Assembly (NCBI GenBank): GCA_964584665.1
Contig: CAZPAO010000051.1
Location: forward strand, 1 to 12,810
Reading direction: 5' to 3'
Length of the DNA stretch: 12,810 nucleotides
Origin: DASUBN01 sp964584665
Lineage (GTDB): Bacteria; Pseudomonadota; Gammaproteobacteria; Natronospirales; REEB76
Shown here: positions 1 through 6,758 of the stretch, piece after piece
Position numbering within the stretch: position 1 is the first letter of the stretch
Layout: every line of letters begins with the position of its first letter
Program-made: the position numbers and the translations under genes
Notes under the pieces: generated by a model
Databases searched by the model: none
Told to the model about the DNA's origin: nothing
Seen by the model: the letters and a program-made list of their open reading frames with translations, nothing else

Positions 1-1268
1 GCATCCGCACCGTGGCGGTCCATTCCACCGTGGACAAGGACCTGAAGCACGTGCTCCTGGCGGACGAGTCCGTCTGCATCGGCCCGCCGCCCTCCAACGA
101 GAGCTACCTCAACATGCCGGCCATCATCAGCGCGGCCGAGGTGACGGACGCGGTGGCCATCCACCCGGGCTACGGCTTCCTGGCGGAGAACGCGGATTTC
201 GCCGAGCGCGTGGAGCAGAGCGGCTTCATCTTCATCGGGCCCCGCGCCGAGACCATCCGCCTGATGGGCGACAAGGTCTCCGCCAAGCACGCCATGAAGA
301 AGGCGGGCGTGCCGACGGTGCCCGGCTCCGAAGGGGCGCTCCCGGACGACCCGAAGGAGATGCTGCGGATGGGCCGCGAGGTCGGCTATCCGGTGATCAT
401 CAAGGCCGCCGGCGGCGGCGGCGGGCGCGGCATGCGCGTGGTGCACAGCGAGGCCGCGCTGGTGGCCGCGGTGGGCATGACCAAGGCCGAGGCCAAGGCG
501 GCCTTCGGCAACGACATGGTCTACATGGAGAAGTTCCTGGAGCACCCGCGCCACATCGAGTTCCAGGTGATGGCGGACGGCCAGGGCAACGCGGTGCATC
601 TCGGCGAGCGCGACTGCTCCATGCAGCGGCGCCACCAGAAGGTGATCGAGGAGGCCCCCGCCCCCGGCATCACCGACAAGCAGCGCCGCACCATGGGCGA
701 GCGCGTGGTGGAGGCCTGCAAGAACATCAAGTACCGCGGCGCGGGGACCTTCGAGTTCCTGTTCCAGGACGGCAACTTCTACTTCATCGAGATGAACACC
801 CGCGTGCAGGTGGAGCATCCGGTGACGGAGATGATCACCGGCATCGACATCGTGAAGTGGCAGCTGATGATCGCAGCGGGCATGCCCTTCACGCTGAAGC
901 AGAAGGACATCGAGTTCCGCGGCCACGCCTTCGAGTGCCGCATCAACGCCGAGGACCCGCGCAAGTTCACGCCCTCGCCGGGCCTGATCACGCGCTGGCA
1001 CCCGCCGGGCGGCCCCGGCATCCGGGTGGACTCCCACGCTTACAGCGGCTACACCGTGCCGCCGAACTACGACTCGCTCATCGGCAAGCTCATCTCATAC
1101 GGCGACACCCGCGCCTCGGCACTGGCGCGCATGCGCACGGCCCTGCAGGAGATCGCGGTGGAGGGGATCGTGACGAACATCCCGTTGCACAGGGACCTGT
1201 TCGCGGACTCAGCCTTCATCGCTGGTGGCACGAACATCCACTATCTTGAGAAGAAACTGGGGCTTTGA
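1..1268 (+). CDS. accC: Biotin carboxylase subunit of acetyl-CoA carboxylase, 5' partial
   Basis: AccC carboxylates the biotin on the carrier protein AccB using ATP and bicarbonate, the first half-reaction of acetyl-CoA carboxylase in cytoplasmic fatty-acid synthesis. The reading frame is open from base 3 to the stop at 1266-1268. The first readable residues (IRTVAVHS) match about residue 26 of E. coli AccC, so some 25 codons lie outside the window; the GTG at 12 is internal, not the start. Numbering from that GTG codon, visible hallmarks are the glycine-rich ATP-grasp loop GGGGGRGM at 134-141 preceded by K131, the CSMQRRHQK segment at 202-210, the metal and catalytic set E260, N262, R264 and E268 in FIEMNTRVQVEHP, and R310 in ECRINAEDP. 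The C-terminus GGTNIHYLEKKLGL is typical of the family. accB is expected just upstream. The identity is very secure because of the match along the whole length and the downstream prmA-dusB-fis order. Confidence 0.97.
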   Translation, partial: IRTVAVHSTVDKDLKHVLLADESVCIGPPPSNESYLNMPAIISAAEVTDAVAIHPGYGFLAENADFAERVEQSGFIFIGPRAETIRLMGDKVSAKHAMKKAGVPTVPGSEGALPDDPKEMLRMGREVGYPVIIKAAGGGGGRGMRVVHSEAALVAAVGMTKAEAKAAFGNDMVYMEKFLEHPRHIEFQVMADGQGNAVHLGERDCSMQRRHQKVIEEAPAPGITDKQRRTMGERVVEACKNIKYRGAGTFEFLFQDGNFYFIEMNTRVQVEHPVTEMITGIDIVKWQLMIAAGMPFTLKQKDIEFRGHAFECRINAEDPRKFTPSPGLITRWHPPGGPGIRVDSHAYSGYTVPPNYDSLIGKLISYGDTRASALARMRTALQEIAVEGIVTNIPLHRDLFADSAFIAGGTNIHYLEKKLGL

Positions 1269-1290
1269 TAAAGAGGGCGCGTTCCGCCGC

Positions 1291-1505
1291 GCACACGGAC
1301 CCCTTTTCTTTGCTCGCCCAAAGAAAAGGGGCGAAAAGAAAGGGCGCCCCCGAGGTGCCGCCGCTACGCGGTCCCCTGTGCTCCTCGCTCACCGCGGGGC
1401 CACGCTCACGGGCCATCCCTGGCCCTTCGCGCGGACTCGTCATCCCTGACTCGTCCCTGCGGGCCAGCCTTGTTCGCTGCGGTGCTCGGCGGCCCCTAGG
1501 GGGTA
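1291..1505. repeat. Dispersed-repeat-like intergenic element with a 13-bp hairpin
   Basis: Nearly the whole accC-prmA gap is filled by this segment. It opens with a perfect 13-bp stem (ccccttttctttg at 1300-1312 with its complement at 1319-1331) closing a 6-base loop. A second, mutually exclusive hairpin pairs ggggcg at 1328-1333 with cgcccc at 1345-1350. The rest is low-complexity GC-rich sequence ending in the palindrome cccctagggg at 1493-1502. No T-run follows either hairpin, so it does not look like a standard intrinsic terminator. Reads in several frames give arginine/proline-rich peptides with no family resemblance, so it is not coding. From memory, similar 'tttctttg...caaagaaa' elements followed by GC-rich tails recur between genes in Xanthomonadaceae, pseudomonads and Burkholderia, but I cannot search for that here. 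It separates prmA from the accBC operon. Confidence 0.6.
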
Positions 1506-1551
1506 GCAAGAATCCGCATCCCTTCCGCTTGCCTCCGATTAAAGTGAACGC

Positions 1552-2433
1552 ATGAACTGGTTAGAACTGAAACTGGCATTAAGCAAACTCGACTCTGAAA
1601 AGGTCGAAGATGCTCTTATGAAAGCCGGCGCCCTGTCGGTGACCTTAGAAGATGCGGGCGATGAGCCTATCTACGAGCCGGACGCCGACAAACCCTCCCT
1701 CTGGTCCGATACCCGCCTGACGGCGCTGTTCGAAGCCGGCACAGACATGGGCGCGGTGACGGCAGGACTCTGTACCGCGCTGGATATCCCTTCCCTGCCG
1801 CCCCACCGCATCGAGCCCCTGGAAGACCGGGACTGGGTGCGGGAGTGGCTGAAGGACTTCAAACCCATGCAGTTCGGTCGGCGCCTGTGGATCTGCCCCA
1901 CCGCCTACACGCCGCCGGACCCCGAGGCCGTGAACCTGATCCTGGACCCGGGCCTCGCCTTCGGCACCGGCACCCATCCCACCACGGCGCTCTGTCTGGA
2001 ATGGCTGGATGGCGCCGATCTGGATGGACTTGAGGTGACGGACTACGGCTGCGGCTCGGGGATTCTGGCCATCGCAGCGGCACGCCTTGGCGCGCGCCAC
2101 GTCTGGGCCGTGGACAACGATCCCCAGGCCCTGGTGGCGACCCGGGACAACGCCGCACGCAACGGGGTGACGGACAAACTCTCCCTCTGCCTGCCGCCGG
2201 CTTACCCCAACCATAAGGCGGACCTGATGCTCGCCAACATCCTGGCCGGGCCGCTGGTGCAGCTGGCGCCGTTGTTAGCGGCGCACCTCAAGGCCGGCGG
2301 GCGGCTGGTGCTCTCCGGTATCCTTGGTACACAGGAACAGGACATCCGACGCGCCTACGAGGCGGCCGGGTTCACGGGCTTCGAGACTGTGTCCAAGGGT
2401 GACTGGATTCGGGTCACTGCAGTTCGCGGCTAA
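1552..2433 (+). CDS. prmA: Ribosomal protein L11 methyltransferase
   Basis: PrmA uses S-adenosylmethionine to trimethylate amino groups of ribosomal protein L11 in the cytoplasm. The 293-residue product has the same length as E. coli PrmA and aligns with it from end to end. The N-terminal substrate-recognition domain (about 1-100, opening MNWLELKL) leads through a linker to the class I Rossmann methyltransferase domain. The linker-proximal motif GLAFGTGTHPTT is at 134-145, the SAM-binding glycine motif DYGCGSGILAIAA at 164-176, an acidic ribose-binding residue in AVDNDPQA at 186-193, and the family signature NILAGPL at 229-235. ATG 1552 is chosen because it gives the family N-terminus; the Shine-Dalgarno match (aaagtga, 1541-1547) is weak. 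The first 40 codons are visibly richer in A/T than the rest, with three TTA leucine codons. A repeat-like element separates it from accC, and the DUF3426 gene follows after 19 bases. Confidence 0.97.
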   Translation: MNWLELKLALSKLDSEKVEDALMKAGALSVTLEDAGDEPIYEPDADKPSLWSDTRLTALFEAGTDMGAVTAGLCTALDIPSLPPHRIEPLEDRDWVREWLKDFKPMQFGRRLWICPTAYTPPDPEAVNLILDPGLAFGTGTHPTTALCLEWLDGADLDGLEVTDYGCGSGILAIAAARLGARHVWAVDNDPQALVATRDNAARNGVTDKLSLCLPPAYPNHKADLMLANILAGPLVQLAPLLAAHLKAGGRLVLSGILGTQEQDIRRAYEAAGFTGFETVSKGDWIRVTAVRG

Positions 2434-2452
2434 CTAGAGGCATCTTGTAAGC

Positions 2453-3520
2453 ATGTTCACCGTCTGTACGCACTGCAACACCCGCTTCCGGTTGAGCGCT
2501 GCCGCGCTCACGGCGGCGCAGGGGCAGGTGCGCTGCGGCAAGTGCCACGAGGTGTTCGACGCCTACGAGAACCTGGAAGGCGCTGACCTGCCGCCGCGGA
2601 TGACAGAGCCGGCGCCTGAATCGGAGCTGGTCGAGACGGAGCCGATGCCGGAAGAAGCCGCCTCGGTGGCGGACATCGCCCTCTCGATCGCCGAGGATCG
2701 CTCCGCAGCGGAACTCGATACGCCCATGGAGGCGGAAGCGGAACCCATCACTTCCGCGCCGGAGCTGAAGGCCCGCCGCCGCAAGGCCGCGGAAGACCTG
2801 CTTATCGATGACCTCTTCGCGAGCCTGCCGGACGAGCAGGAACCCATGCCCGAGGCGGAACCCGCCATGGCCGCGGCCGAGACCGATGTGGTGCAGCCTC
2901 TGGGTGAGATGGGAGACATCTCCGCGGAACCGGCGCCCATGTCCTACGCACATGTAGACGAACTGCATCCGCCGCCCGCGAGCCCGGCACCGCCGCCGCG
3001 CCGCCCAGTGCGGAGCTTCGCGCTCTGGAGCGGGATCGTGCTGCTCTTGCTCGCCTTGGGCGCACAGCTTGCGGACATGGACCGGGCGGCCCTGGCCCAG
3101 AACCCGGTCATCGGACCGTCCCTGCAAGCGCTGTATGCGTCCCTGGGGCGGCCAATCTCGAAGCCCCTGGCGGCGTCCGATTGGGAAGTGGGCGCCCTCA
3201 ACGTGACCACCGACCCGGACAGCAGCGGGGCCCTCTCCATCACCGGCACCCTCGCCAACCAGGCGGGCTTCGTGCAGCCCTGGCCGGAATTGCGGGTGGT
3301 GCTGACGGACCGTTTCGGCGAACCGTTGCGGGCGCGCGACTTCAAGCCCGCGGATTACCTGCCGGCGGGCCAGTCCGCCTCGCTCATCGCCCCCGGCATC
3401 ACGGCCCGCTTCCGCCTGGACGTGGTAGACCCGGGCCCGGACGCGGTGGGCTTCAGCCTGACGCCCTGCCTCGACGCGCCGGCCGGGCGCCTGTGTGCGC
3501 AGCCGAACGCGACAGACTGA
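2453..3520 (+). CDS. Zinc-ribbon and DUF3426 single-pass membrane protein
   Basis: This 355-residue protein has unknown function but a recognisable architecture. Residues 1-40 form an MJ0042-type zinc ribbon with paired cysteines C5/C8 and C28/C31 (CTHC and CGKC). A long acidic, proline- and alanine-rich linker (about 44-187) leads to one transmembrane helix at about 188-207, preceded by the positive stretch PPRRPVRS, which suggests a cytoplasmic zinc ribbon and an external C-terminus. Residues 210-345 are a DUF3426 domain, seen in ALSITGTLANQAGFVQPWPEL, RARDFKPADYL and IAPG. Such proteins commonly sit between prmA and dusB or fis in beta- and gammaproteobacteria. ATG 2453 is the only start that keeps the first CxxC; agagg at 2436-2440 is a rather distant ribosome binding site. 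It is probably co-transcribed with prmA (19-base gap). The domain call is firm; any role in sensing or regulation would be speculation. Confidence 0.9.
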   Translation: MFTVCTHCNTRFRLSAAALTAAQGQVRCGKCHEVFDAYENLEGADLPPRMTEPAPESELVETEPMPEEAASVADIALSIAEDRSAAELDTPMEAEAEPITSAPELKARRRKAAEDLLIDDLFASLPDEQEPMPEAEPAMAAAETDVVQPLGEMGDISAEPAPMSYAHVDELHPPPASPAPPPRRPVRSFALWSGIVLLLLALGAQLADMDRAALAQNPVIGPSLQALYASLGRPISKPLAASDWEVGALNVTTDPDSSGALSITGTLANQAGFVQPWPELRVVLTDRFGEPLRARDFKPADYLPAGQSASLIAPGITARFRLDVVDPGPDAVGFSLTPCLDAPAGRLCAQPNATD

Positions 3521-3595
3521 ATCCGAAAGAAATTTTTCCGTCGCATGACGCCACGCATGTGGTATGCCTGATGTTCCACGGCGCCACGTGCGCGC

Positions 3596-3613
3596 ATTGC
3601 AGAAAAATTGCAA
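3596..3613. promoter_or_regulatory. Possible operator upstream of dusB-fis promoter
   Basis: The hexamer ATTGCA occurs at 3596-3601 and again at 3607-3612, exactly 11 bases apart, about one helical turn. The same stretch is also an inverted repeat (TTGCA, 7 bases, TGCAA; 3597-3613). It ends 3 bases before the -35 box of the dusB-fis promoter, a common place for an activator or repressor. Fis regulates its own operon in E. coli, and the A-tract centre here would suit Fis, but the G/C spacing of the Fis consensus is not met. The binding protein is therefore unknown. Confidence 0.35.
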
Positions 3614-3616
3614 GCT

Positions 3617-3644
3617 TTGACAGCCCGCCGTTTCTGGCTATTAT
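3617..3644 (+). promoter_or_regulatory. Sigma70-type promoter of dusB-fis
   Basis: A perfect -35 hexamer TTGACA (3617-3622) is followed after 16 bases by TATTAT (3639-3644), a five-of-six match to the -10 consensus. Transcription would begin near 3651-3653, giving a leader of about 30 bases before the dusB ATG. The bases after the -10 box are C-rich (ttcgcctc), which resembles the GC-rich discriminator that makes the E. coli dusB-fis promoter growth-rate and ppGpp responsive; that regulation is inference here. This is the strongest promoter-like match I found in the window. Confidence 0.8.
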
Positions 3645-3684
3645 TTCGCCTCGATCCCTGGGGTAGCATCAGCAGCGCAACATC

Positions 3685-4668
3685 ATGCGTATCGGGCCGT
3701 ATTCTCTCCGCAACAAGCTGGTGCTGGCGCCCATGGCAGGCGTCACCGACCGGCCGTTCCGCCAGCTCTGCAAGGCGCTGGGCGCGGGCATGGCGGTCTC
3801 GGAGATGGTGACCTCGCGCCCCGAACTGCGTGACAGCCTGAAGAGCCGCCGCCGCCGCGACCACGAGGGCGAGGTGGAACCGCGCATCGTGCAGATCCTG
3901 GGCGCCGAGCCCGCGGCCATGGCCCAGGCGGCCCGCGAGAACGTGGCCGAGGGCGCGCAGGTCATCGACATCAACATGGGCTGCCCGGCGAAGAAGGTCT
4001 GCAACAAGGCCGCCGGTTCCGCGCTGTTGCAGGACGAGCCGCTGGTGCGGGAGATCCTGGAAGCGGTGGTGGGCGCGGTGGACGTGCCCGTGACCCTGAA
4101 GATCCGCACCGGCGTGGACCGGGAGCACAAGAATGCCCTCGCCATCGCCCGGCTGGCGGAGGCCTCGGGCATCCAGGCCCTGGCGGTACACGGCCGCACC
4201 CGCGCCGACCTCTACAAGGGCGAGGCCGAATACGAGACGATCCGCGCCATCAAGGCCGAGGTGCGCATCCCGGTGATGGCCAACGGCGACGTGGACAGCC
4301 CCGAGAAGGCGCTGGCCGTGCTGGAAGCCACCGGCGCCGACGCGGTGATGGTGGGACGTGCCGCCCAGGGGCGGCCGTGGATCTTCCGCGAGATCGAGCA
4401 TTTCCTGGCGACGGGCAAGCATCTCGCTGCCCCGGCGCCCGACGAGGTGGCCCGCATCATGCTGGGGCACCTCGAGAACCTATATTCGTTTTATGGGGAA
4501 TTCAGCGGCGTCCGCGTCGCCCGCAAGCACATCAGCTGGTACCTGAAGACGCTGCCGGGGGCAGCGGGCTTCCGGGAGCGCGTGCTCCGGGCCGAGACGG
4601 CGCTGGAACAACAAGCACTCGTCCGCGGTTTCTTCGCGGACCAAGACATCCGGGAGTTGGCGGCATGA
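3685..4668 (+). CDS. dusB: tRNA-dihydrouridine synthase B
   Basis: DusB is an FMN- and NADPH-dependent enzyme that reduces a D-loop uridine of tRNA (position 17 in E. coli) to dihydrouridine. The 327-residue product matches E. coli DusB from MRIG onward. An N-terminal TIM barrel (about 1-240) contains the FMN-binding APMAGVTDRPFR at 15-26, the catalytic cysteine C100 in DINMGCPAKKV (95-105), the FMN/substrate lysine K139 in TLKIRTG, H169 in VHGRTRA, the phosphate-binding ANGD at 199-202, and GRAAQGRPWIFREI at 224-237. A helical RNA-binding C-terminal domain follows, with ARKHISWYL at 279-287. ATG 3685 is chosen by homology; the ribosome binding site is weak. Its stop overlaps the fis start as ATGA, so dusB and fis are almost certainly one operon driven by the promoter at 3617. 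Confidence 0.97.
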   Translation: MRIGPYSLRNKLVLAPMAGVTDRPFRQLCKALGAGMAVSEMVTSRPELRDSLKSRRRRDHEGEVEPRIVQILGAEPAAMAQAARENVAEGAQVIDINMGCPAKKVCNKAAGSALLQDEPLVREILEAVVGAVDVPVTLKIRTGVDREHKNALAIARLAEASGIQALAVHGRTRADLYKGEAEYETIRAIKAEVRIPVMANGDVDSPEKALAVLEATGADAVMVGRAAQGRPWIFREIEHFLATGKHLAAPAPDEVARIMLGHLENLYSFYGEFSGVRVARKHISWYLKTLPGAAGFRERVLRAETALEQQALVRGFFADQDIRELAA

Positions 4669-4973
4669 ACAAGACTGGCGCTCAGCGCGTGAATCTGGAA
4701 GTGGTGGACAGCAGCGGCAACCATGCCACCCATGGCTCCTCCACCCATTCCCTGCGCGAGCACGCGGAGAAGACCCTGCGGCGTTACTTCGCGGACCTGA
4801 ACGGCCACGATCCCTCCGAACTCTATGACATGGTGCTGGGCGAGATCGAGCAGCCCCTGCTGACGACCCTCATGGAATACACCCGCGGCAACCAGTCCCG
4901 GGCGGCGGCGATATTGGGGCTCAACCGCAGCACCCTTCGCAAAAAGCTTCGTAAATATAAAATTAATGCGTGA
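4665..4973 (+). CDS. fis: Nucleoid-associated DNA-binding protein Fis
   Basis: Fis is a homodimeric DNA-bending protein that organises the nucleoid, activates stable-RNA promoters in fast growth and assists site-specific invertases. The 102-residue product is close to the 98 of E. coli Fis. The variable N-terminal arm (1-27) is followed by the helical dimer core, with LREHAEKTLRRYFADLNG at 30-47 and EIEQPLLTTLMEYTRGNQSRAA-type core helices at 60-81. The C-terminal helix-turn-helix spans about 77-98. DNA-contacting residues of E. coli Fis are kept: N87, R88, T90, R92 and K93 in LNRSTLRKKLRKY. The open frame extends upstream inside dusB, but the ATG at 4665 is the right start: it has GGGAG 8 bases upstream (4652-4656), gives the family length and overlaps the dusB stop by 4 bases. 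Coupling is tighter than in E. coli, where a gap separates the two genes. Confidence 0.96.
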   Translation: MNKTGAQRVNLEVVDSSGNHATHGSSTHSLREHAEKTLRRYFADLNGHDPSELYDMVLGEIEQPLLTTLMEYTRGNQSRAAAILGLNRSTLRKKLRKYKINA

Positions 4974-4980
4974 ACGGGTC

Positions 4981-5004
4981 TTTTGACGCCTGGCGGCGTT
5001 AAAA
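4981..5004 (+). terminator. Possible hairpin terminator after fis
   Basis: Eight bases after the fis stop, ttttgacgcc (4981-4990) pairs with ggcgttaaaa (4995-5004) around the loop tggc, with one G-T wobble. Position suggests a transcription end for dusB-fis, but no T-run follows the 3' arm, so it could instead stabilise the mRNA end or be incidental. Confidence 0.35.
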
Positions 5005-5168
5005 GCCGGCTCGCAATGCTCATGGACACAAGAGTCCACTCCGCATGCTCGCCGTCTTTTGCCTAGCCAGTCGCCAAAATCCCTCGTTCTGACTCGTCTT
5101 TTCGATACCTACCCATCTTTTACTGCCCTCACCCATAAGCCGGGAGGTTAGGGATGGGGCGTTTCCGT

Positions 5169-5174
5169 TAAAAT
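5169..5174 (+). promoter_or_regulatory. Candidate -10 box for purHD
   Basis: TAAAAT matches the -10 consensus at five of six positions and lies 26 bases before the purH start codon, leaving room for a short leader with the aaagggg ribosome binding site. No convincing -35 box lies 16-18 bases upstream; the best is TTAGGG at 15 bases (5148-5153). I looked for a PurR-type palindrome nearby and saw none, so any purine control is not evident. Confidence 0.35.
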
Positions 5175-5200
5175 AGCCGCCTCTCAGAAAGGGGCTCCCC

Positions 5201-6757
5201 GTGCCGATCAAACGCGCGCTCATCAGCGTCTCCGACAAGACCGGCATCGTGGACTTCGCGAAGGCCCTCGCCGCCGCGGGCGTGGAACTGCTCTCCACCG
5301 GCGGCACCGCGAAGCTGCTGCGGGATGCGGGGCTCAAGGTGAAAGACGTGTCCGAGCACACGGGCTTCCCGGAGATCATGGCCGGACGCGTGAAGACCCT
5401 GCACCCGAAGGTGCACGGCGGCCTGCTGGGCCGGCGCGGCATGGATGATGCAGTGATGAGCGAGCACGGCATCACGCCCATCGACCTCCTGGCGGTGAAC
5501 CTCTACCCCTTCGAACGCACCGTGATCGAGCCCGGCAGCACCTTCGAGGATGCCATCGAGAACATCGACGTGGGCGGCCCCGCCATGCTGCGTGCCGCCG
5601 CCAAGAACCATGCTGCCGTGACGGTGGTGGTGGACCATGCGGACTACGGCCGGGTGCTGGATGAGATGAAGAACCAGGGCGGCGCCGTAGGCGACCGGTT
5701 GCGGGCGGAACTCGCGGCCAAGGCTTTCGCCCACACGGCAGCCTACGACGGCGCCATCGCCAACTACCTCACCAGCGTGCAACCCGGCGGCCAGCGCCAG
5801 ACCTTCCCTGGCACCTACACGGCCCAGTTCCAGAAGCGCTACGACCTGCGCTACGGCGAGAACCCGCATCAGCGGGCGGCCTTCTATGGGGAGCGGGACC
5901 CGGCCCCGGGCACCCTCGCGGCGGCGCGCCAGCTGCAGGGCAAGGAACTCTCCTTCAACAACCTCGCGGACGCGGACGCGGCCTGGAACGCGGTGCTCTC
6001 CTTCGACACGCCGGCCTGCGTGATCGTGAAGCACGCCAATCCCTGCGGCGTGGCGCTGGGAGCGACGCCCCTGGAGGCCTATGAGCGGGCCTACAGCGTG
6101 GACCGGGACTCGGCCTTCGGCGGCGTCATCGCCTTCAACCGCCCGCTGGATGAGGCGACGGCGAGGAAGATACTGGCCAACCAGTTCGTGGAAGTGATCG
6201 TGGCGCCGGATATCGGTGCCGAGGCCCTGGCGGCGCTGGCCGGGAAGCCCAACGTGCGCGCGCTCGCGGCCGGGATGCCCGCCGCCGCCAAACCCTATCT
6301 CGACTACAAGCGCGTGAGCGGCGGACTGCTCATACAGGATGCGGACATCGCGGAGACCCTGCCGGAGTTCAAGGTGGTGACCCAGCTCGCGCCCACCACG
6401 GAGCAGCTCAAGGACCTGGCCTTCGCCTGGCGGGTGGTGAAGCACGTGAAGTCCAACGCCATCGTCTACGCGCGGGGCGGCATCACCCTCGGCATCGGCG
6501 CCGGGCAGCCGAGCCGCATCATGAGCGCGCGCATCGCGGCGCTGAAGGCGGGCGAGGCGAAGTTCGAGGTGAAGGGCTGCGTGATGGCCTCCGACGCCTT
6601 CCTGCCCTTCCGCGACAGCGTGGGCGCCGCCTCCCATACCGGCGTGAGCTGCATCGTGCAGCCCGGCGGCTCGATGCGGGATAGCGAAGTGATCGGCGCG
6701 GCGGATGAGCTGAAGATCGCGATGGTGTTCACCGGCTTCCGCCATTTCCGGCACTGA
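5201..6757 (+). CDS. purH: Bifunctional AICAR formyltransferase / IMP cyclohydrolase
   Basis: PurH catalyses the last two steps of IMP synthesis: formylation of AICAR with 10-formyl-tetrahydrofolate, then ring closure to IMP. The 518-residue product is close to the E. coli length. The N-terminal MGS-like IMP cyclohydrolase domain (about 1-195) shows ALISVSDKTG at 6-15, ELLSTGGTAKLL at 29-40, GRVKTLHPKVHGG at 62-74 and ENIDVGGPAMLRAAAKNH at 120-137. The C-terminal formyltransferase domain shows the catalytic pair K277-H278 in VIVKHANPCGVA, SAFGG at 304-308, KSNAIVYA at 417-424, SDAFLPFRD at 464-472 and the usual end MRHFRH-like GFRHFRH. The start is GTG 5201, supported by aaagggg just upstream (about 5188-5194) and by alignment. 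purD begins one base after the stop, so the two purine genes are translationally coupled. Confidence 0.97.
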   Translation: MPIKRALISVSDKTGIVDFAKALAAAGVELLSTGGTAKLLRDAGLKVKDVSEHTGFPEIMAGRVKTLHPKVHGGLLGRRGMDDAVMSEHGITPIDLLAVNLYPFERTVIEPGSTFEDAIENIDVGGPAMLRAAAKNHAAVTVVVDHADYGRVLDEMKNQGGAVGDRLRAELAAKAFAHTAAYDGAIANYLTSVQPGGQRQTFPGTYTAQFQKRYDLRYGENPHQRAAFYGERDPAPGTLAAARQLQGKELSFNNLADADAAWNAVLSFDTPACVIVKHANPCGVALGATPLEAYERAYSVDRDSAFGGVIAFNRPLDEATARKILANQFVEVIVAPDIGAEALAALAGKPNVRALAAGMPAAAKPYLDYKRVSGGLLIQDADIAETLPEFKVVTQLAPTTEQLKDLAFAWRVVKHVKSNAIVYARGGITLGIGAGQPSRIMSARIAALKAGEAKFEVKGCVMASDAFLPFRDSVGAASHTGVSCIVQPGGSMRDSEVIGAADELKIAMVFTGFRHFRH

Positions 6758-6758
6758 C

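Noticed and set aside
1225..1555. Small open frames between accC and prmA
   Set aside because: They translate the GC-rich repeat element into arginine- and proline-rich peptides, as such elements do in several frames at once.
4377..4664. Long upstream open frame that would fuse extra residues to Fis
   Set aside because: It overlaps dusB in another frame, encodes arginine/proline-rich shadow peptide, and Fis has its normal length from the ATG at 4665.
5161..5200. PurR-type operator before purH
   Set aside because: The stretch gcgtttccgtt has a weak partial likeness to a PurR half-site but is not palindromic.
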